Position numbers and translations under genes: made by a program
Source: Morinoia aosen
Lineage: Eukaryota > Arthropoda > Malacostraca > Amphipoda > Talitridae
Assembly: GCA_030386875.1 (NCBI GenBank)
Contig: CM059569.1
Coordinates: forward strand, 44,307,842 to 44,371,841
Direction of reading: 5' to 3'
DNA: 64,000 bases
Shown here: positions 20,341 through 31,742 of the stretch, piece by piece
Numbering within the stretch: position 1 is the stretch's first letter
Layout of the letters: each line of letters opens with the position of its first letter
The notes under the pieces: generated by a model
Told to the model about the DNA's origin: nothing
The model's database searches: none
Seen by the model: only the letters and a program-made list of their open reading frames with translations

Positions 20341-22554
20341 ATGAGCGTGGAGAGCGCAACAGGTCCTCACCGAGGAGCAATGGAGCCTCTGCAGCTGTGC
20401 GACGAAAGAACAGGAAGTGACCCACCAGACAGAGGAGAACAAGTCAACAAAATAACAAGTTCTAGGAAGAGAATTGAGAGCGATTGAGTTGATGCTGGGT
20501 GGAATTGGTGGAGAGGATGAAGGTAACATGCCTGCTGATATGAGTGCCGGGGAGATGGCTGTGATTGAGCGGCAGTTGGCAGAAATTGAACAAGCAATTG
20601 TATCAACTCGATCCAAGGCCTCAATGGACCCGAAATTAGCTGACAGCAGAAAAACTATGAAAAAGGAAAAAAAGAAAATATGTGCCATTCGTGTTCACTG
20701 AGGAGAGAAACTTTCCGAGGTTCTTCTCAATTACCTTCGAACGTGGAAAGAACCTCATCGGCTCAACGCCGATGAGGATTTTTAGCATGAACAGTGAGAC
20801 AGTGCTGGTGGAGGTGCGGAGTGCAGAACAGGCAGCGAGGATGGTGGATCTAGCGTGCGTGGATGGTGCACCGTGCCAGACAGCTCAGTATGAACGCTTC
20901 AACAATTCAGTGGGCCTCATATTTATAAGTGACTTTGACATAACTGACGTAGAAGAATTCAAGACTGGACTCCAGTAACATTAAAATATAGAGGACGTCA
21001 CCAAAGCCACTTTCATCAAACCAAGATACCCGGAGACCCAAGCATTACCTTCAAGCAACCGACAGTTCCATACAGCATCTACATTCCTGGTGAAAGACGA
21101 TACACCAAGGTTTACCCTTTTAAAAACAAACCAATGATGTTCTTTAATTGCCAAACATACGGGCACACCACTAAACGCTGTCGCAATACTTCAGCTGTGT
21201 GCAGAAGATGCGCTGAGGTAGGGCATTCCTCACCAAGCTGCACGTCGGACCAGCCGAAATGCTTTCACTGTGGAGGTCCTCACGTAGCCGGAAGCATTCT
21301 TTGTGAAAGAGAAGTTGAAGAGAGGGGCTTGCTAGAAATAACAGAGAGAGAGAAAGTAACCATGAGAAGAGCGAAGCAAATTAGAGAAGGAACAAGTGAA
21401 ACCCAACCAGTACCACCATCCAACAAATTCATAACGCACTTCGATTGTAAGATGAGCGAGGCACACAGACGGAAGATGTCACCGTGGCTCCTCGAGAAGT
21501 GTATCGCCCAGCACCTTGGAAGTAAACCCAAAGCAATCAGATCACGCAGCAAAACAGTATTTACAGTAGAAGTAAGTGACGCAACGCAAAGTCTCAGGAT
21601 GAAACAATTGCACCAAATCAATCAAATACCTGTCTCTGTGGAAGAAAATTTGAACTTTGCCGTACAAAAGGGTCTCGTATACATCTATGAGTATGATTTA
21701 AACAACTTCGAGGAATTTAAGAAAGGCTTGTTGGAAAAGTGCGGTATACAAGACGCAGTCCCTGCCACTTGGATGAAACCAAGAAATCAGCTAGCCAAGG
21801 CCATTCTTGTATCATTCAGGCAACCCATTCTCCCAGACTTCATCGACATTCCAGGAGAACAAGCAAAATCGCGAGTCTACGAGGTAAAACCAAAACCCAT
21901 GATGTGCAAGAAATGCTTAGAATACGGCCATGGAATAAAGTATTTCCAAGGGAGACAAGTATGCTCGAAATGCAGCTCAGTTGGTCACTGTATAGATGAC
22001 TGTAAATCAGAAGAGCTAAAATGTTATCATTGCGGAGAGCAACATATGCAGGTGTGAGGGGCTGCAAGACGAGAAAAATCGAGGAGGAAATTTTAGCTAT
22101 ACAGAGCAGGGAAAGAGTCTCGAATGGACAGGCAAGACTGTTGTTTCATCACCGACATCCAAATTTCTCAATGAACTTTGCCAAGGCAGTTACAACGCCC
22201 AATGATCCACTCAATGTAGAGGTAACAAACAGAAAGAGAAACCGCCCAGAAGACCAGGAACCATCACCGGAACCCCAGTGTAGTAGGAAGAAAGCTGGAA
22301 AAGCTATTAAAGCAGATGAGAAAAGAAGTAGATTCTCATCCATGAGCGATGGTGAACAACCAGGAAGAACGGAAGTGGTGTGTGAAAGCCCTCAGACTGG
22401 AAGACTATTCACAGCAACAGTTAACCTCAACTGCCAAACAGTAACACCGGAAAAAGAAAGAGAATCCCGAGGGAGAGAAACAAAGAAGATCTTTGACAAG
22501 TATACGCGCGAAGAGCGAGCAAGATCGGAAGACCAGAATAGGGACAACTACTAG
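20341..22554 (+). pseudogene. Broken gag-like ORF1 of a non-LTR retrotransposon (I/Nimb-like), no reverse transcriptase
   Basis: Successive frames give an acidic/coiled N-terminus (20,341-20,700), an RNA-binding-like segment (20,682-20,978), then 21,134-22,057 with CCHC knuckles (FFNCQTYGHTTKRCRN, CRRCAEVGHSSPSC, CFHCGGPH). A second similar segment ends with a second knuckle set (CKKCLEYGHGIKYF, CSKCSSVGHCIDDC, CYHCGEQH). A frameshift near 22,055 leads to a charged tail (22,021-22,554). The first knuckle of set two ends in F instead of C. The gag is interrupted by at least three frameshifts or stops. Sequence changes at 22,711 to repeat R, so the whole ORF2 is missing. Confidence 0.78.
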
Positions 22555-22710
22555 GAGGAATTGAAGAAGGCAAGTGGTTCAAAACCGAGGGAAAGGGGAC
22601 GGAGGTTCCGTGGAAGATCGAAGGAAGAATACCGCAGAAAATCTCCGAGAGGGAGAGAGGAAGAGAGGAAATCTGGGCGAAGGACTCTAGAAGAAACTAA
22701 GCGCATTTAA

Positions 22711-23540
22711 ATTTGTCATTTTCACTGAAAATTACAGCGTCTATTCCATGCAGTTCGTACCTTAGCTGACCGAGCTTCTCATCTTTACATTCAATGTTGA
22801 GTTTTTACATTCGCTTATTTTCAATGACAGGTTCCCTCGCCTTATTGAGCTCGATGCTTTGTATTCCACGTTCGTATGCCTGACATAAAGAATTTGCGTT
22901 CAATAAGAGTGAACTTCACATCATTTTCAGCGCTGAAGTAGGTTTCAACTTCACAGAGTTTAATACGAACTTCAATTGCATTAAAAATATTAGAAGTTTG
23001 GTTTTTAATGTTTTTTAATGCAAATTTTTAATATTTCTAATATAATAAAAAACTAATGTTTTTTTATTTTTATTGCAATGTATAAGGTGTTCTTATTCCA
23101 AAGAAAATTGAAACTTATAAATAGCTCTTGTGTTTTGTGCAATGTTATTCGTGAATTTCAACGTTGGAGTCAGCACAAACATTCGGAATTCATGTCTGTT
23201 AGAGCAACAGCCAGAGACAAATGCGAGGAGAAGGAATAGTTACAAATACCTCACTTCGAAATTAGAGTCCCTGAATAGAATGGTAGGTGTAATAGTAAAC
23301 ATCCAAAAGTCTCCCCCGAATAATTAAAGAGTGTGATTAAATTTTCTGTAACATCAAGGTTTTCTAACAAAACAGCTCTTCTCCAAAATTCCTGCTTCAC
23401 AAACATAAACAGCGATGATCCCATGAACATACTGAGCATTCTACAGTCAAACAGATTTGTGGCAACTAACAAAGCTGAACCACGGGTCACGTCACAATTT
23501 TTTTCAGCAGTGCCATCACCAGGCAACAATCTGAGCGTAA
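22711..23540. repeat. Dispersed repeat R, copy 2, left part
   Basis: Matches 3,468-4,302. It is cut at CTGAGCGTAA by the Harbinger composite; the rest of the copy resumes at 31,581. Confidence 0.82.
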
Positions 23541-23684
23541 AGCGGCCCATAGACAATCAATTTAATTGTCAATATCATTGACTCAATATATTGAAGAGAT
23601 TTTTTTTCGCCCACTAAAGCGGCCCACAGATGATTAATTTTATTGTCAATATAATTGACAATGATGAATATTGACAATTATATT

Positions 23685-24057
23685 CCCCTCAGGGGGATAA
23701 AACTATTGTATCTATGGGAATTGGCGCTCCCAGGGGGACTATGTGAGGGCCTGAGCTAAAGGCTAGGAAGGCTTCCTTTTTGTTGTAATAGAATAGGTTT
23801 TTGTTTTGTTACGGACCACCTTTTTTCGGTTCACTGCTGTCCTGTTTTTCAGCACCTACTACTTTCTTCTTCAACTTTTTTTCTTGTTTCATGAACTTCT
23901 TTCCTAGCTTACTGTTTCTGTGCACCTTCTGCATAGATTCCGCGTTCCCTCAACTCCATACTAAATGGTGCCTTCCCCTTTCCTCTCTTGGAACATCTTT
24001 GTCGTGGTTAAGGGAGGCTAAAACTTTCTTATATAATAATAATAATAATAATAATAA
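23685..24057 (+). mobile_element. ~350-bp-family retroposon with (AAT)n tail, inside Harbinger copy C
   Basis: Bounded by the 13-bp duplication TGACAATTATATT (23,672-23,684 and 24,058-24,070). Starts CCCCTCAGGGGGATAAAAC and ends GGGAGGCTAAAACTTTC followed by an (ATA)n microsatellite tail. This copy and the one at 61,490 show that the family ends in a simple-repeat tail. Confidence 0.9.
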
Positions 24058-24201
24058 TGACAATTATATTGATTTTCTGTGGGCTTGATTGACGACGGTC
24101 AATTAATTGACTCAATGGATTGACGCAATAAAATCAGTTTGAGCCCATAGACGATCAATTTAATTGTCAATATCATTGACTCAATATATTGATGAGATTT
24201 T

Positions 24202-24720
24202 TTGTTGCCCACTTGCGGCGTCAATCTTTGCATCAATGTAATTGATGAAAACCAGTCATTTGCTCTGCGGACGCCGCACGTGATGGACGACGAAGAAATT
24301 ACCATTATATCGCTAGCCATGGCACTTTCAGCTTCAAGAAAATCGCCGCGTGAACGCAAGACATGGGTCAAAAACTGGCTAAAGGGGCCCATACACGTTC
24401 AAAAAAAGCGTCAAAATTTTGCATCAAAATATTGACATCAAAATTTTGATGCAAAATTTTGACGCTTTTGTTGAACGTGTATGGGCCCCTTTAGGGAACG
24501 TGGCTGAATATTCGGATTCGACGCATTGCTCAAAGAATTACGTGCAAATGAGCCAGAAGATCTCAAGAACTATCTTCGAATGGACACTACATCATTTGAT
24601 TTGATCAACTTTTCCATCTGGTCACTCCATGTATAGAGAAAGAATCAACAAACATGCGAGAACCGATATCACCTAGCCAACGGCTGTCGCTCACGCTGAG
24701 ATATCTGGCGACTGGCGATT
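24202..24720 (+). pseudogene. Broken PIF/Harbinger transposase fragment, copy C
   Basis: Homologous to the minus-strand fragment at 6,392-6,810: SPRERKTWVKNWL precedes an inserted MITE, then ALLKELRANEPEDLKNYLRM and STNMREPISPSQRL follow in other frames. Frameshifts and the insertion make it non-functional. Confidence 0.78.
24382..24491. mobile_element. 110-bp palindromic MITE inside the Harbinger transposase
   Basis: Near-perfect inverted repeats AAGGGGCCCATACACGTTCA and TGAACGTGTATGGGCCCCTT, with TA on both sides. The empty version is seen in copy A (minus strand near 6,625-6,635). The centre is AT-rich with repeated TCAAAATTTTG. Confidence 0.85.
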
Positions 24721-25140
24721 GTCAGTCCCTTTAGCAATGCAATTATCAATGCTCAGATACTTACTTATCAACAATTGTTTTAATGCTGTCACAATTCTAT
24801 CTTCATCACATTTTACTAATTCTGCAATTCCTAAGTTGATTTCCCTTTTCATATATATCGCTGTATTATACATATAACTGATACCCCTAGTAGTTTCATG
24901 ATTTAAATATCATTATTTTCATACAATAATAAACAGAACTTATAGTTGCCATTATCATTGGTCAGTTTTTCGAAATGAGGATACAATACATTTTTGATAA
25001 TGTTTGTGCATTTTGTTAGATGCATTTATACATCATCAATAGGTTTGTAGTTGGAGATGTGCTTTAGCATAACAACCATATGATTACAATTAAAAGTTGC
25101 ACTATGGTGGCCCAAAAACATGGCAGTAGCCGTCTTGGTC
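24700..25140 (-). pseudogene. Decayed hAT-type transposase fragment, Harbinger copy C
   Basis: The reverse-strand counterpart of 5,960-6,425, with IVTALKQLL and CIAKGTDN readable. Stops and substitutions differ from copy A, so it decayed independently after the chimeric element had formed. Confidence 0.65.
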
Positions 25141-25696
25141 TGCTTTATAATCTGAAAATAACGCGTTCTGAACGTCGTAAGTTCGCTATTCAAATAATTT
25201 GGTTAAGCAAATCAGCAAATATTATGAGAATGAAGTAGTAAACATTACAGCGAATGCATAATATTAATTTTGAGTAATATATCATATGCATCGCATAAGT
25301 GTAATTCCCGCAAAATAATATCAAGCAAGCTAAAAAAAACTCTAGATTTTTTTAGCTAATATCTACAATCCAAACTTTACAGCAAGTTTTAAGCGAAAAC
25401 ATATAGATCTAGCTATTAAATATCTAGAGTGGCAGGATGCCCGCACACCAAACGATTTGATGAGAGAAAGCAAGCGAGCTTAAATTGATTAACATGGATT
25501 CCTATGGGAGTGCATACACTGCAAGCAAGCAAGAGAGCGGACGACAAAGACAAGATTGACTGAAGCGAGAAACCGACTCGAAGATTGTTTCACGCTTGAG
25601 AGTTGCAGCTAGAAGCTGGCTGCCTGGTAGTGCGCGTTGAGATGTCGATAAGGTTGGCGTACTGCTCAATTCCTCCAGCATACACTGAACTTCTGA

Positions 25697-25960
25697 TATT
25701 TTTTTAAACAATTTATTTACCACAGGTAATACAGAGGAAGAATGTTTCTTAAGTCTAATACAATGGTTAAATTTGAGTATAGCTACCTGTGGGCCCCAAT
25801 ATAATAAGTTCAGCGATTTCTAGGGCATCCTACCATCACATTATTCTAAGGTGTACAATAATGTTTAACCCAATTCACTTAACCTAGTTTCGCATTAGAC
25901 TGATAAACGAGATAATGAACTCGATATTGATGTTTCATTACAATATAGGTCATATGGTCT
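25697..25960. repeat. hAT-related / repeat D fragment beside the LINE
   Basis: Matches 38,860-39,070 of the hAT element in reverse (ACAATTTATTTACCACAGGT … TAGCTACCTGTGGGCCC … GATAATGAACTCGATATTGA). It forms the left edge of the 5.1-kb block inserted in Harbinger copy C. Confidence 0.65.
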
Positions 25961-26084
25961 ATATTTAACAGTATATTCGATAACCTGAAAATCGGCAATA
26001 TTACCCATGGAAAATTACATTATTAGGACCAGACATGTAGGAGGCAGGATTTGACTTGGTGTTCTCGCACGACTAGTATTCTGA

Positions 26085-29081
26085 TTAGAAATGAGACACA
26101 AGATTTCTTTTTAATACCTTGTAAGAATTACTTTCACGGATCTCCGCAGGTATTGAGTTCAAAGTTTTAGTTCCAACGAAGAGGATACTGTCTTGCGACC
26201 GGGCCTTTGAATAATAAGGAAGCATGAATTTACTTCTATTTCGGGTTAAATGGTCGTGATGACCAGTTTGCGCAGTTAATAATTGTTTTAGGCTATTGTC
26301 GCCATCATTAGTTAATGTTTTGTAAATGAAATTGCAGATGGAGATTTTATAGAGATCCGAGAGTTTAAGTATTCGTAAATTTTTGAATGAATCATTTGTG
26401 TGAGCATTATATTCTAGGTTATATTCTACCGCTCTGATGGCTCTTTTTTGTTGAGTAAAAATTATATTGGTTTTATTTTTACCAGTTCCGTGCCATGCTT
26501 CTATTCCGTATTGCAAGTATGGTGAAATGAGCGTTCGGTAGAGCATTTGCAAAGCTGTTTCAGGCAGGAAATTTTTAACTTTATTCAGGATTCCGATGGA
26601 TTTTGATAATTTAGAACTAATATGGGCGATGTGCTCTTTGAAGAACAGATGTTTATCTATTATGATGCCCAGAAACTTGCATGAGTTGGTTTCTTCGATT
26701 TCACCTTCGCCAATTTTATTGCGTGGGAGAGATATATTTTTCTTGTATGAGAATGTAATATAATTTGTTTTATCGATATTAAGGCTTATTTTATTAGTTT
26801 TAAGCCACAATGAAACCTTATGGAGTTCATTATTTATACTCTCCGCAATCGTAGTGGGATTTTGGTTCGGAAGGACCGTAGAAAGCATACTGTCAGCAAC
26901 AAAAAGTATGAATTTGAAGAATGATGTAGATTTAATAATATCATTGATAAAAATCAGAAATAGGAGAGGCCCAAGAACAGATCCTTGTGGAATTCCATGG
27001 CTAATTGTCTGTGAGTCCGATTTTGCGTCGTCAATGACATCGTATTGCTTCCGATTTGTTAGGTATGATCTGAACCAATCCTGGGCAACCCCACGAATGC
27101 CATAACAGTGTAGTTTCGAGAGTAATATGTTGTGGTCCACACAATCGAATGCTTTTCGAAAGTCAAGAAATACAGAGAAGACAGACTTTCCGTTATCCAT
27201 ATTAGAATAAAGGAATTGTAAATGATTTAATATTGCCTGTGTTGTTGATTTCTTACAGCGAAAGCCGTATTGTTTTTCATAGAGAAATGATTTATGTTCA
27301 AAATAAGAGTACACTTTTTTATACACAATTTTCTCGAATACCTTGCTAATAATTGGTAACACGGAGATAGGTCGATAATTGTTTACACAGGTTTTTTCAC
27401 CCTTTTTAAAGATAGGGGTTACTCTAGCAACTTTGAGGGAGTTCGGGAAAGTGCCTAGTAAGAGAGACTGGTTAATAATATTGGATATCAGCAGCGGGGC
27501 TACAATGTCAGCAATAACTTCAAGTACTTTAGTCGGAAACGTTTGTAACCCACTCGATTTATTTTTCATGTTGTTTATGCACGCAATTACATCGGAGGAG
27601 TTTGTAGGCGTAAATAAAAAGGAGTTGTGTTCTCGAATATGATCCATAAATTCCAGGTGATCAGTAGGTTCACTTGGAATACCATCAGCTATAGTTTTCC
27701 CTACGTTTACGAAGAAGTTGTTGAAGAGATTAGCAATATCTTTCTTCTTATGGTATTTTACATTATCTTGAATAACATATTCAATTTTCTTTTTATCGGC
27801 GTTATCCGGTTTACAGCAAGAGTTAAGGAGGCGCCAGATCTTTTTAACGTCAGTTTTGAATTGAGTAAACTTGAGCGTAAAGTAGTTCTTTTTTGATGTT
27901 CTTCTCTGGTTTGTTACATAGTTTCTCAATCGGTTATATGTTTCTCTAGATATTCGCCCTTCGCAAAGGAGGGCTAGGTACGCTTGACGTTTCTTTATAC
28001 TTATCACGATGTCTCTTGTAATCCAGGGCTTTTGTTTATTTTTCGGGGTAACTGTACGAGTCACAATTGGGCAACACTGATTGTATGCGGTCGTTATAGT
28101 TTCAGTCAACTTTACTACTGCATCATCAATGCTCGTCGCATTGTTGTTTTGTTGAGAGATGTGCAATGTCGGCATTGATTCTTCTAGAACGGTGCGCATT
28201 TCTTCTAGATTTGATTCGTTTATTATACGATATGTGTAAGTTTCAGCCCGTGCCTTGGTGCAAGCAATATAGACATTTTTCTTGATAAGAAAAACTGAAA
28301 AGTGATCTGATACGTCAGAAGTAATTATTCCAGCAAGAAAATCACTTTGGTCTGTCATAAAGATATTGTCAAGCAGCGTAGCACACTCAGAGGTTATTCG
28401 TGTTGGCTTTGTGATGATCGGAAGGAAAGATTTAGAATGAAATGCATTTAGGAAATTAGAGATTGGTTCATAGCTTTCATGTTTCAGTAAATCATAATTG
28501 AAGTCACCGCATATTATTATGTCATTGTAGAAGGACCTGTTGAACTGAGAAATAATACGATTAAGTTCATTAATGAAGGATATAGGACAGGCTGTAGGAG
28601 GCCTATACACCGTTCCAAGCACAATTCGTTTGCCATCTCTAGACAGTTCTAGGAATAGTGATTCTATATGATCCTGATTCATTGTGGCACTTGCGATGAT
28701 TCTCGAATCTATGTGCTTAGATATGTATGTACTGATGCCCCCGCATCGCTTGTTATTTCTTAGCGAATGGAAACTATGATAATTTTCAAATTCAATCATG
28801 TCTTTGGTCGAGTCATCTAGCCAGCTTTCGGTGAAGCTAATCACGTCTAGGTTATACTTAAGTTCAGGAATAGTACATTGTATCTCTTCCAATTTTGGAT
28901 AGAGTGACCTACAGTTCCAACACAGCAGCGAAAAATCCTGCCGAGTTATTCGTATAGTTTCCTTAAATTTTGATATATTAGTATGTCTGCAGTTTTCAGA
29001 GTCATTTAGGTTTGGAAATATTCTGTTCAAATGATTGAGATCTGGGTCAATTCCATCTAATATATCAGCGTGATCAGTCAT
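26085..29081 (-). CDS. LINE ORF2: endonuclease-reverse transcriptase (998 aa), catalytic motif altered
   Basis: One uninterrupted reading frame. An APE-type endonuclease lies at residues about 50-270 (LCWNCRSL, FTESWL, GTVYRPP, CGDFNYDLL, SDVSDHF). The reverse transcriptase spans about 500-745 (TPIFKKGEKTCVNNYRPISV, FLDFRKAFDCVDH, GIPQGSVLGPLLF), and a C-terminal region resembles CR1/jockey-group elements (HDHLTRNRSKF, GTKTLNSIPAEIR). The expected F-A-D-D active site reads F-V-A-D at residues 727-730 (codons at 26,892-26,900), losing one of the paired catalytic aspartates. With ORF1 also broken, this copy is probably dead despite its long frame. Confidence 0.93.
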   Translation of the reverse strand: MTDHADILDGIDPDLNHLNRIFPNLNDSENCRHTNISKFKETIRITRQDFSLLCWNCRSLYPKLEEIQCTIPELKYNLDVISFTESWLDDSTKDMIEFENYHSFHSLRNNKRCGGISTYISKHIDSRIIASATMNQDHIESLFLELSRDGKRIVLGTVYRPPTACPISFINELNRIISQFNRSFYNDIIICGDFNYDLLKHESYEPISNFLNAFHSKSFLPIITKPTRITSECATLLDNIFMTDQSDFLAGIITSDVSDHFSVFLIKKNVYIACTKARAETYTYRIINESNLEEMRTVLEESMPTLHISQQNNNATSIDDAVVKLTETITTAYNQCCPIVTRTVTPKNKQKPWITRDIVISIKKRQAYLALLCEGRISRETYNRLRNYVTNQRRTSKKNYFTLKFTQFKTDVKKIWRLLNSCCKPDNADKKKIEYVIQDNVKYHKKKDIANLFNNFFVNVGKTIADGIPSEPTDHLEFMDHIREHNSFLFTPTNSSDVIACINNMKNKSSGLQTFPTKVLEVIADIVAPLLISNIINQSLLLGTFPNSLKVARVTPIFKKGEKTCVNNYRPISVLPIISKVFEKIVYKKVYSYFEHKSFLYEKQYGFRCKKSTTQAILNHLQFLYSNMDNGKSVFSVFLDFRKAFDCVDHNILLSKLHCYGIRGVAQDWFRSYLTNRKQYDVIDDAKSDSQTISHGIPQGSVLGPLLFLIFINDIIKSTSFFKFILFVADSMLSTVLPNQNPTTIAESINNELHKVSLWLKTNKISLNIDKTNYITFSYKKNISLPRNKIGEGEIEETNSCKFLGIIIDKHLFFKEHIAHISSKLSKSIGILNKVKNFLPETALQMLYRTLISPYLQYGIEAWHGTGKNKTNIIFTQQKRAIRAVEYNLEYNAHTNDSFKNLRILKLSDLYKISICNFIYKTLTNDGDNSLKQLLTAQTGHHDHLTRNRSKFMLPYYSKARSQDSILFVGTKTLNSIPAEIRESNSYKVLKRNLVSHF

Positions 29082-29704
29082 TCAAAATTAGTAAACAGTA
29101 GGCAGTAAGTACTATTGTATAACTTAAAACGAAATACAGAGTCAAGATTAAAAGATATTCCTATCTAAAAACTAGCTTATAAAGTACAGAAAAGAGTAAG
29201 AAATCTAGCTCGATTTCGTGAGTACACACAATACTCAGCCCTTGAGCGAATAATATTGGAGTTCAATATACAATATTAATGCGTACAAATTGCTGAAGGC
29301 GTTGTTGCAAAGTTCACAAACAACAGGTAATAAGTTTCGAAAATTTTACCGACAATGATATATCTAATCAGCTAATATGGTTTACACATAATAATAATTT
29401 TATTGGTAAAAATTACATACAATTTATGAGGAAAAGCGAACAAGGTGGATTTCAATATTCCATTATAACATTGGTAGGTATAAATTGCTGATGGTGTTGC
29501 AAGTTCACATACAGCCGTCATAAATGTTCATATATGTCATACAATTGTCAAAATTGAGGTGAAGCTGACGGATTTATCTTTTGAAGGTTGGAACTGATTC
29601 ATGACATGAAGTTATGCAGTTTGAAGTTTTAGTGTAAAGTTAAAGAATTTTAGGCGTTATTGACATACGAGTATATAATTTGACACAGTTACATGTTACG
29701 ATAC

Positions 29705-30546
29705 CTAATTGAGGTGATCATCCAAGACCTCTTTCGATGATATGTCCAGTTGCAGCATTAGGTATTGGTCGAGATCTTCTGGCGTGTTAATCTGACGTCT
29801 TGAATCCGTTTGTCCACGGGTAGAAGCGAAGATGTTTCCGCCATGGGTCCTCGGTATTCCTATTTTCTCCGGGAATTTTTTTCTGGCTACTCTCAAGGTG
29901 TACATGATCTTGGCTCGTGATGGTATTAGATGTTCATTTATGAAGAACTGTGGTTTATTTACTCGGCAGGCGGAGAGAATTTCGCGTTTCTTGTTGTAAT
30001 GTTTCGGTTCGAAAGCGATGTTTCTTCGATCCTCGTTTCCAGTTAGTGGTTTTCTTCCCATTCTGTTAGCTGACGTGATATCAGCATCACTGACGTTGAT
30101 GTTGATGTCCTTCAGAATTTTGCAGACTATTTCTTTGCAATTTTCGTTGGTGTGTGATTGAAGTCGTTCCCCCCCCCCCCAGAAATGACGAGAGTACATT
30201 TTCTATCTTCCAGGTCTCGGCGCTGATCATTTTTTTCCAAGCGATCGAGACGCGACTCTAGGCTATGTATTTTCTCATTCTGTCCTTTAAGAATTTTTTG
30301 TGTTCTGCTTCTTTTCCTGCTATTGTTTCAGATAGTGTTTTGATGCTGCTTATTTTGGTTTGCATTTTTTTCTATTTCACTATTAAATTTAGCCATCACT
30401 GAGTCGAAGTATTTTATTAGGACAGAAACCACTTCCTTTCCGTCTTTCGTTAAGCTAGACACATCAGGATATGGAGCAAACTTTGGTTGAAACTCACTGC
30501 CGTTGTTGCTGCTGTTGTTGGTGATGCGTCGTTTGTTAGGCGCCAT
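29705..30546 (-). pseudogene. LINE ORF1, broken by frameshifts
   Basis: The N-terminal piece (30,546-30,328) starts MAPNKRRITNNSSN. A coiled-coil segment (NEKIHSLESRLDRLEKNDQR) is readable in other frames at 30,320-30,200. The C-terminal RNA-binding part is 30,199-29,705 (RMGRKPL, HYNKKREILS, RAKIMYTLRVARKKFPEKIG, INTPEDLD). At least two frame changes are needed; one lies at the C11-type homopolymer near 30,170-30,180. Confidence 0.82.
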
Positions 30547-31580
30547 CTTGAAGATTGAAGGGTTCGGTTACTTGTGCAGATGAGGGTTGAACACTTTAAC
30601 AATCTTCTTGAGGGTATATTATACCTTTTGTTTGATAATTGATTTATGGTGGGTTTAGATCACATTAGAATCCTCATGGCGAGAATAGGTACTCATTCAG
30701 GTTAGGAGTTCATTCTTTCTAGCCAATAGCGGCACTTTGTTTTAGAGCAAGGACAGAACACGTTCACACTGCGCGGAGTCTCTGAGGACATTTATTATTC
30801 GAAGTTAATGCTGTACTTCGCATTTTGAACTCAAAAAATCCAAAGCACAGGGACAGATTACATGTTTCAAAGCAATGGGATAAAGTAGGAATGAAATCAA
30901 CGTTACAAATACATGCTTGTACTGCTCGTTTCTGTTATAGACATCTTTCCATGACATTTAGGAGCAAACTGTGTGTTATTTTGTGTGTGATAGATCCTGC
31001 TGACATCTTTCTCTCTCGCTTGCTTTCTCGCTTTCAGTCTTTTAGTTTGTAAGCACCCTCAGCCCTGGTTGCCATAACTTGCCCTACGTATTTTTTTAAG
31101 AGTACCAGATTTAGCCGAACGAAAGTCGCCGATTCCAAGGAAAAAGTCCCAGTTTTTACTTTCCTACATAATGCTAATAAATAGGCTAATAATTATAAAT
31201 AAAATTAGTTCACTAAATTCAAATTAAATTTTTCATAATAAGACATAAAAAGTACCACATATTCGAAGCAGCGCACTCCAGCATGCAAGAAGTAACAGAT
31301 CTGCGAGTACACATAAATAAAATTCGAAGTATTTTCAGGTGCATACACTACGACTTCCAGAGCTCAGAATGAAATATTGACGTAATATATTGACGCGTCC
31401 AAATGGACGTTTTAATATATTGACGAACCGTCAATAAAAAATCAAAATGATTTGATTTCGTCAATACATTGAGTCAATTAATTGACGGTCGTCAATCAAG
31501 CCCACAGACGATCAATATAATTGACAATATTCATCATTGTCAATTATATTGAAAATAAAATTGATCGTCTATGGGCCGCT

Positions 31581-31742
31581 TAACCGGTTGTACGAGAGCT
31601 ACAACCTCAGGTTCCGGTTTTCACTGTTCGGTTGGAGGTGACCCGCTTCTCCGCAACGTCACTTGTCGCCGCGCAGCGGTGGGAAGAGGAGGTGTAGTTG
31701 TGCCGCTCCTTGGGGCGGTGCCGTAGATGGGGACTTCGTGAT
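31581..31742. repeat. Dispersed repeat R, copy 2, right part
   Basis: Resumes R after the Harbinger composite: CGGTTGTACGAGAGCTACAA through TTGGGGCGGTGCCGTAG matches 4,303-4,460. Confidence 0.78.

Larger units (their letters stand above)
25980..30700 (-). mobile_element. CR1/jockey-type LINE (approximate limits)
   Basis: A minus-strand non-LTR element with ORF1 pieces (30,546 to 29,705), a roughly 620-bp spacer, ORF2 (29,081-26,085) and about 100 bp of 3' sequence. The block carrying it sits between CTTCTGAT at 25,696 and CGAAGTTA at 30,800; these join directly in Harbinger copy A near 5,432. Exact ends and a target-site duplication were not resolved. Confidence 0.8.
23541..31580. mobile_element. 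PIF/Harbinger-ended composite transposon, copy C (8.0 kb with nested insertions)
   Basis: Ends AGCGGCCCATAGAC (left) and GTCTATGGGCCGCT (right) are flanked by TAA on both sides (23,538-23,540; 31,581-31,583). The unoccupied target, CTGAGCGTAATCGGTTG, survives at 4,300. Own sequence is 23,541-23,684, 24,058-25,696 and 30,800-31,580, reversed relative to copy A. Insertions inside it are a retroposon (23,685-24,057), a 110-bp MITE (24,382-24,491) and a 5.1-kb block (25,697-30,799) with a LINE. Confidence 0.85.

Noticed and set aside
24382-24491. Harbinger-type MITE with a 3-bp TWA duplication
   Set aside because: Left and right flanks give TAA and TTA, which are not direct repeats; only TA is duplicated, so a TA-targeting element fits better.
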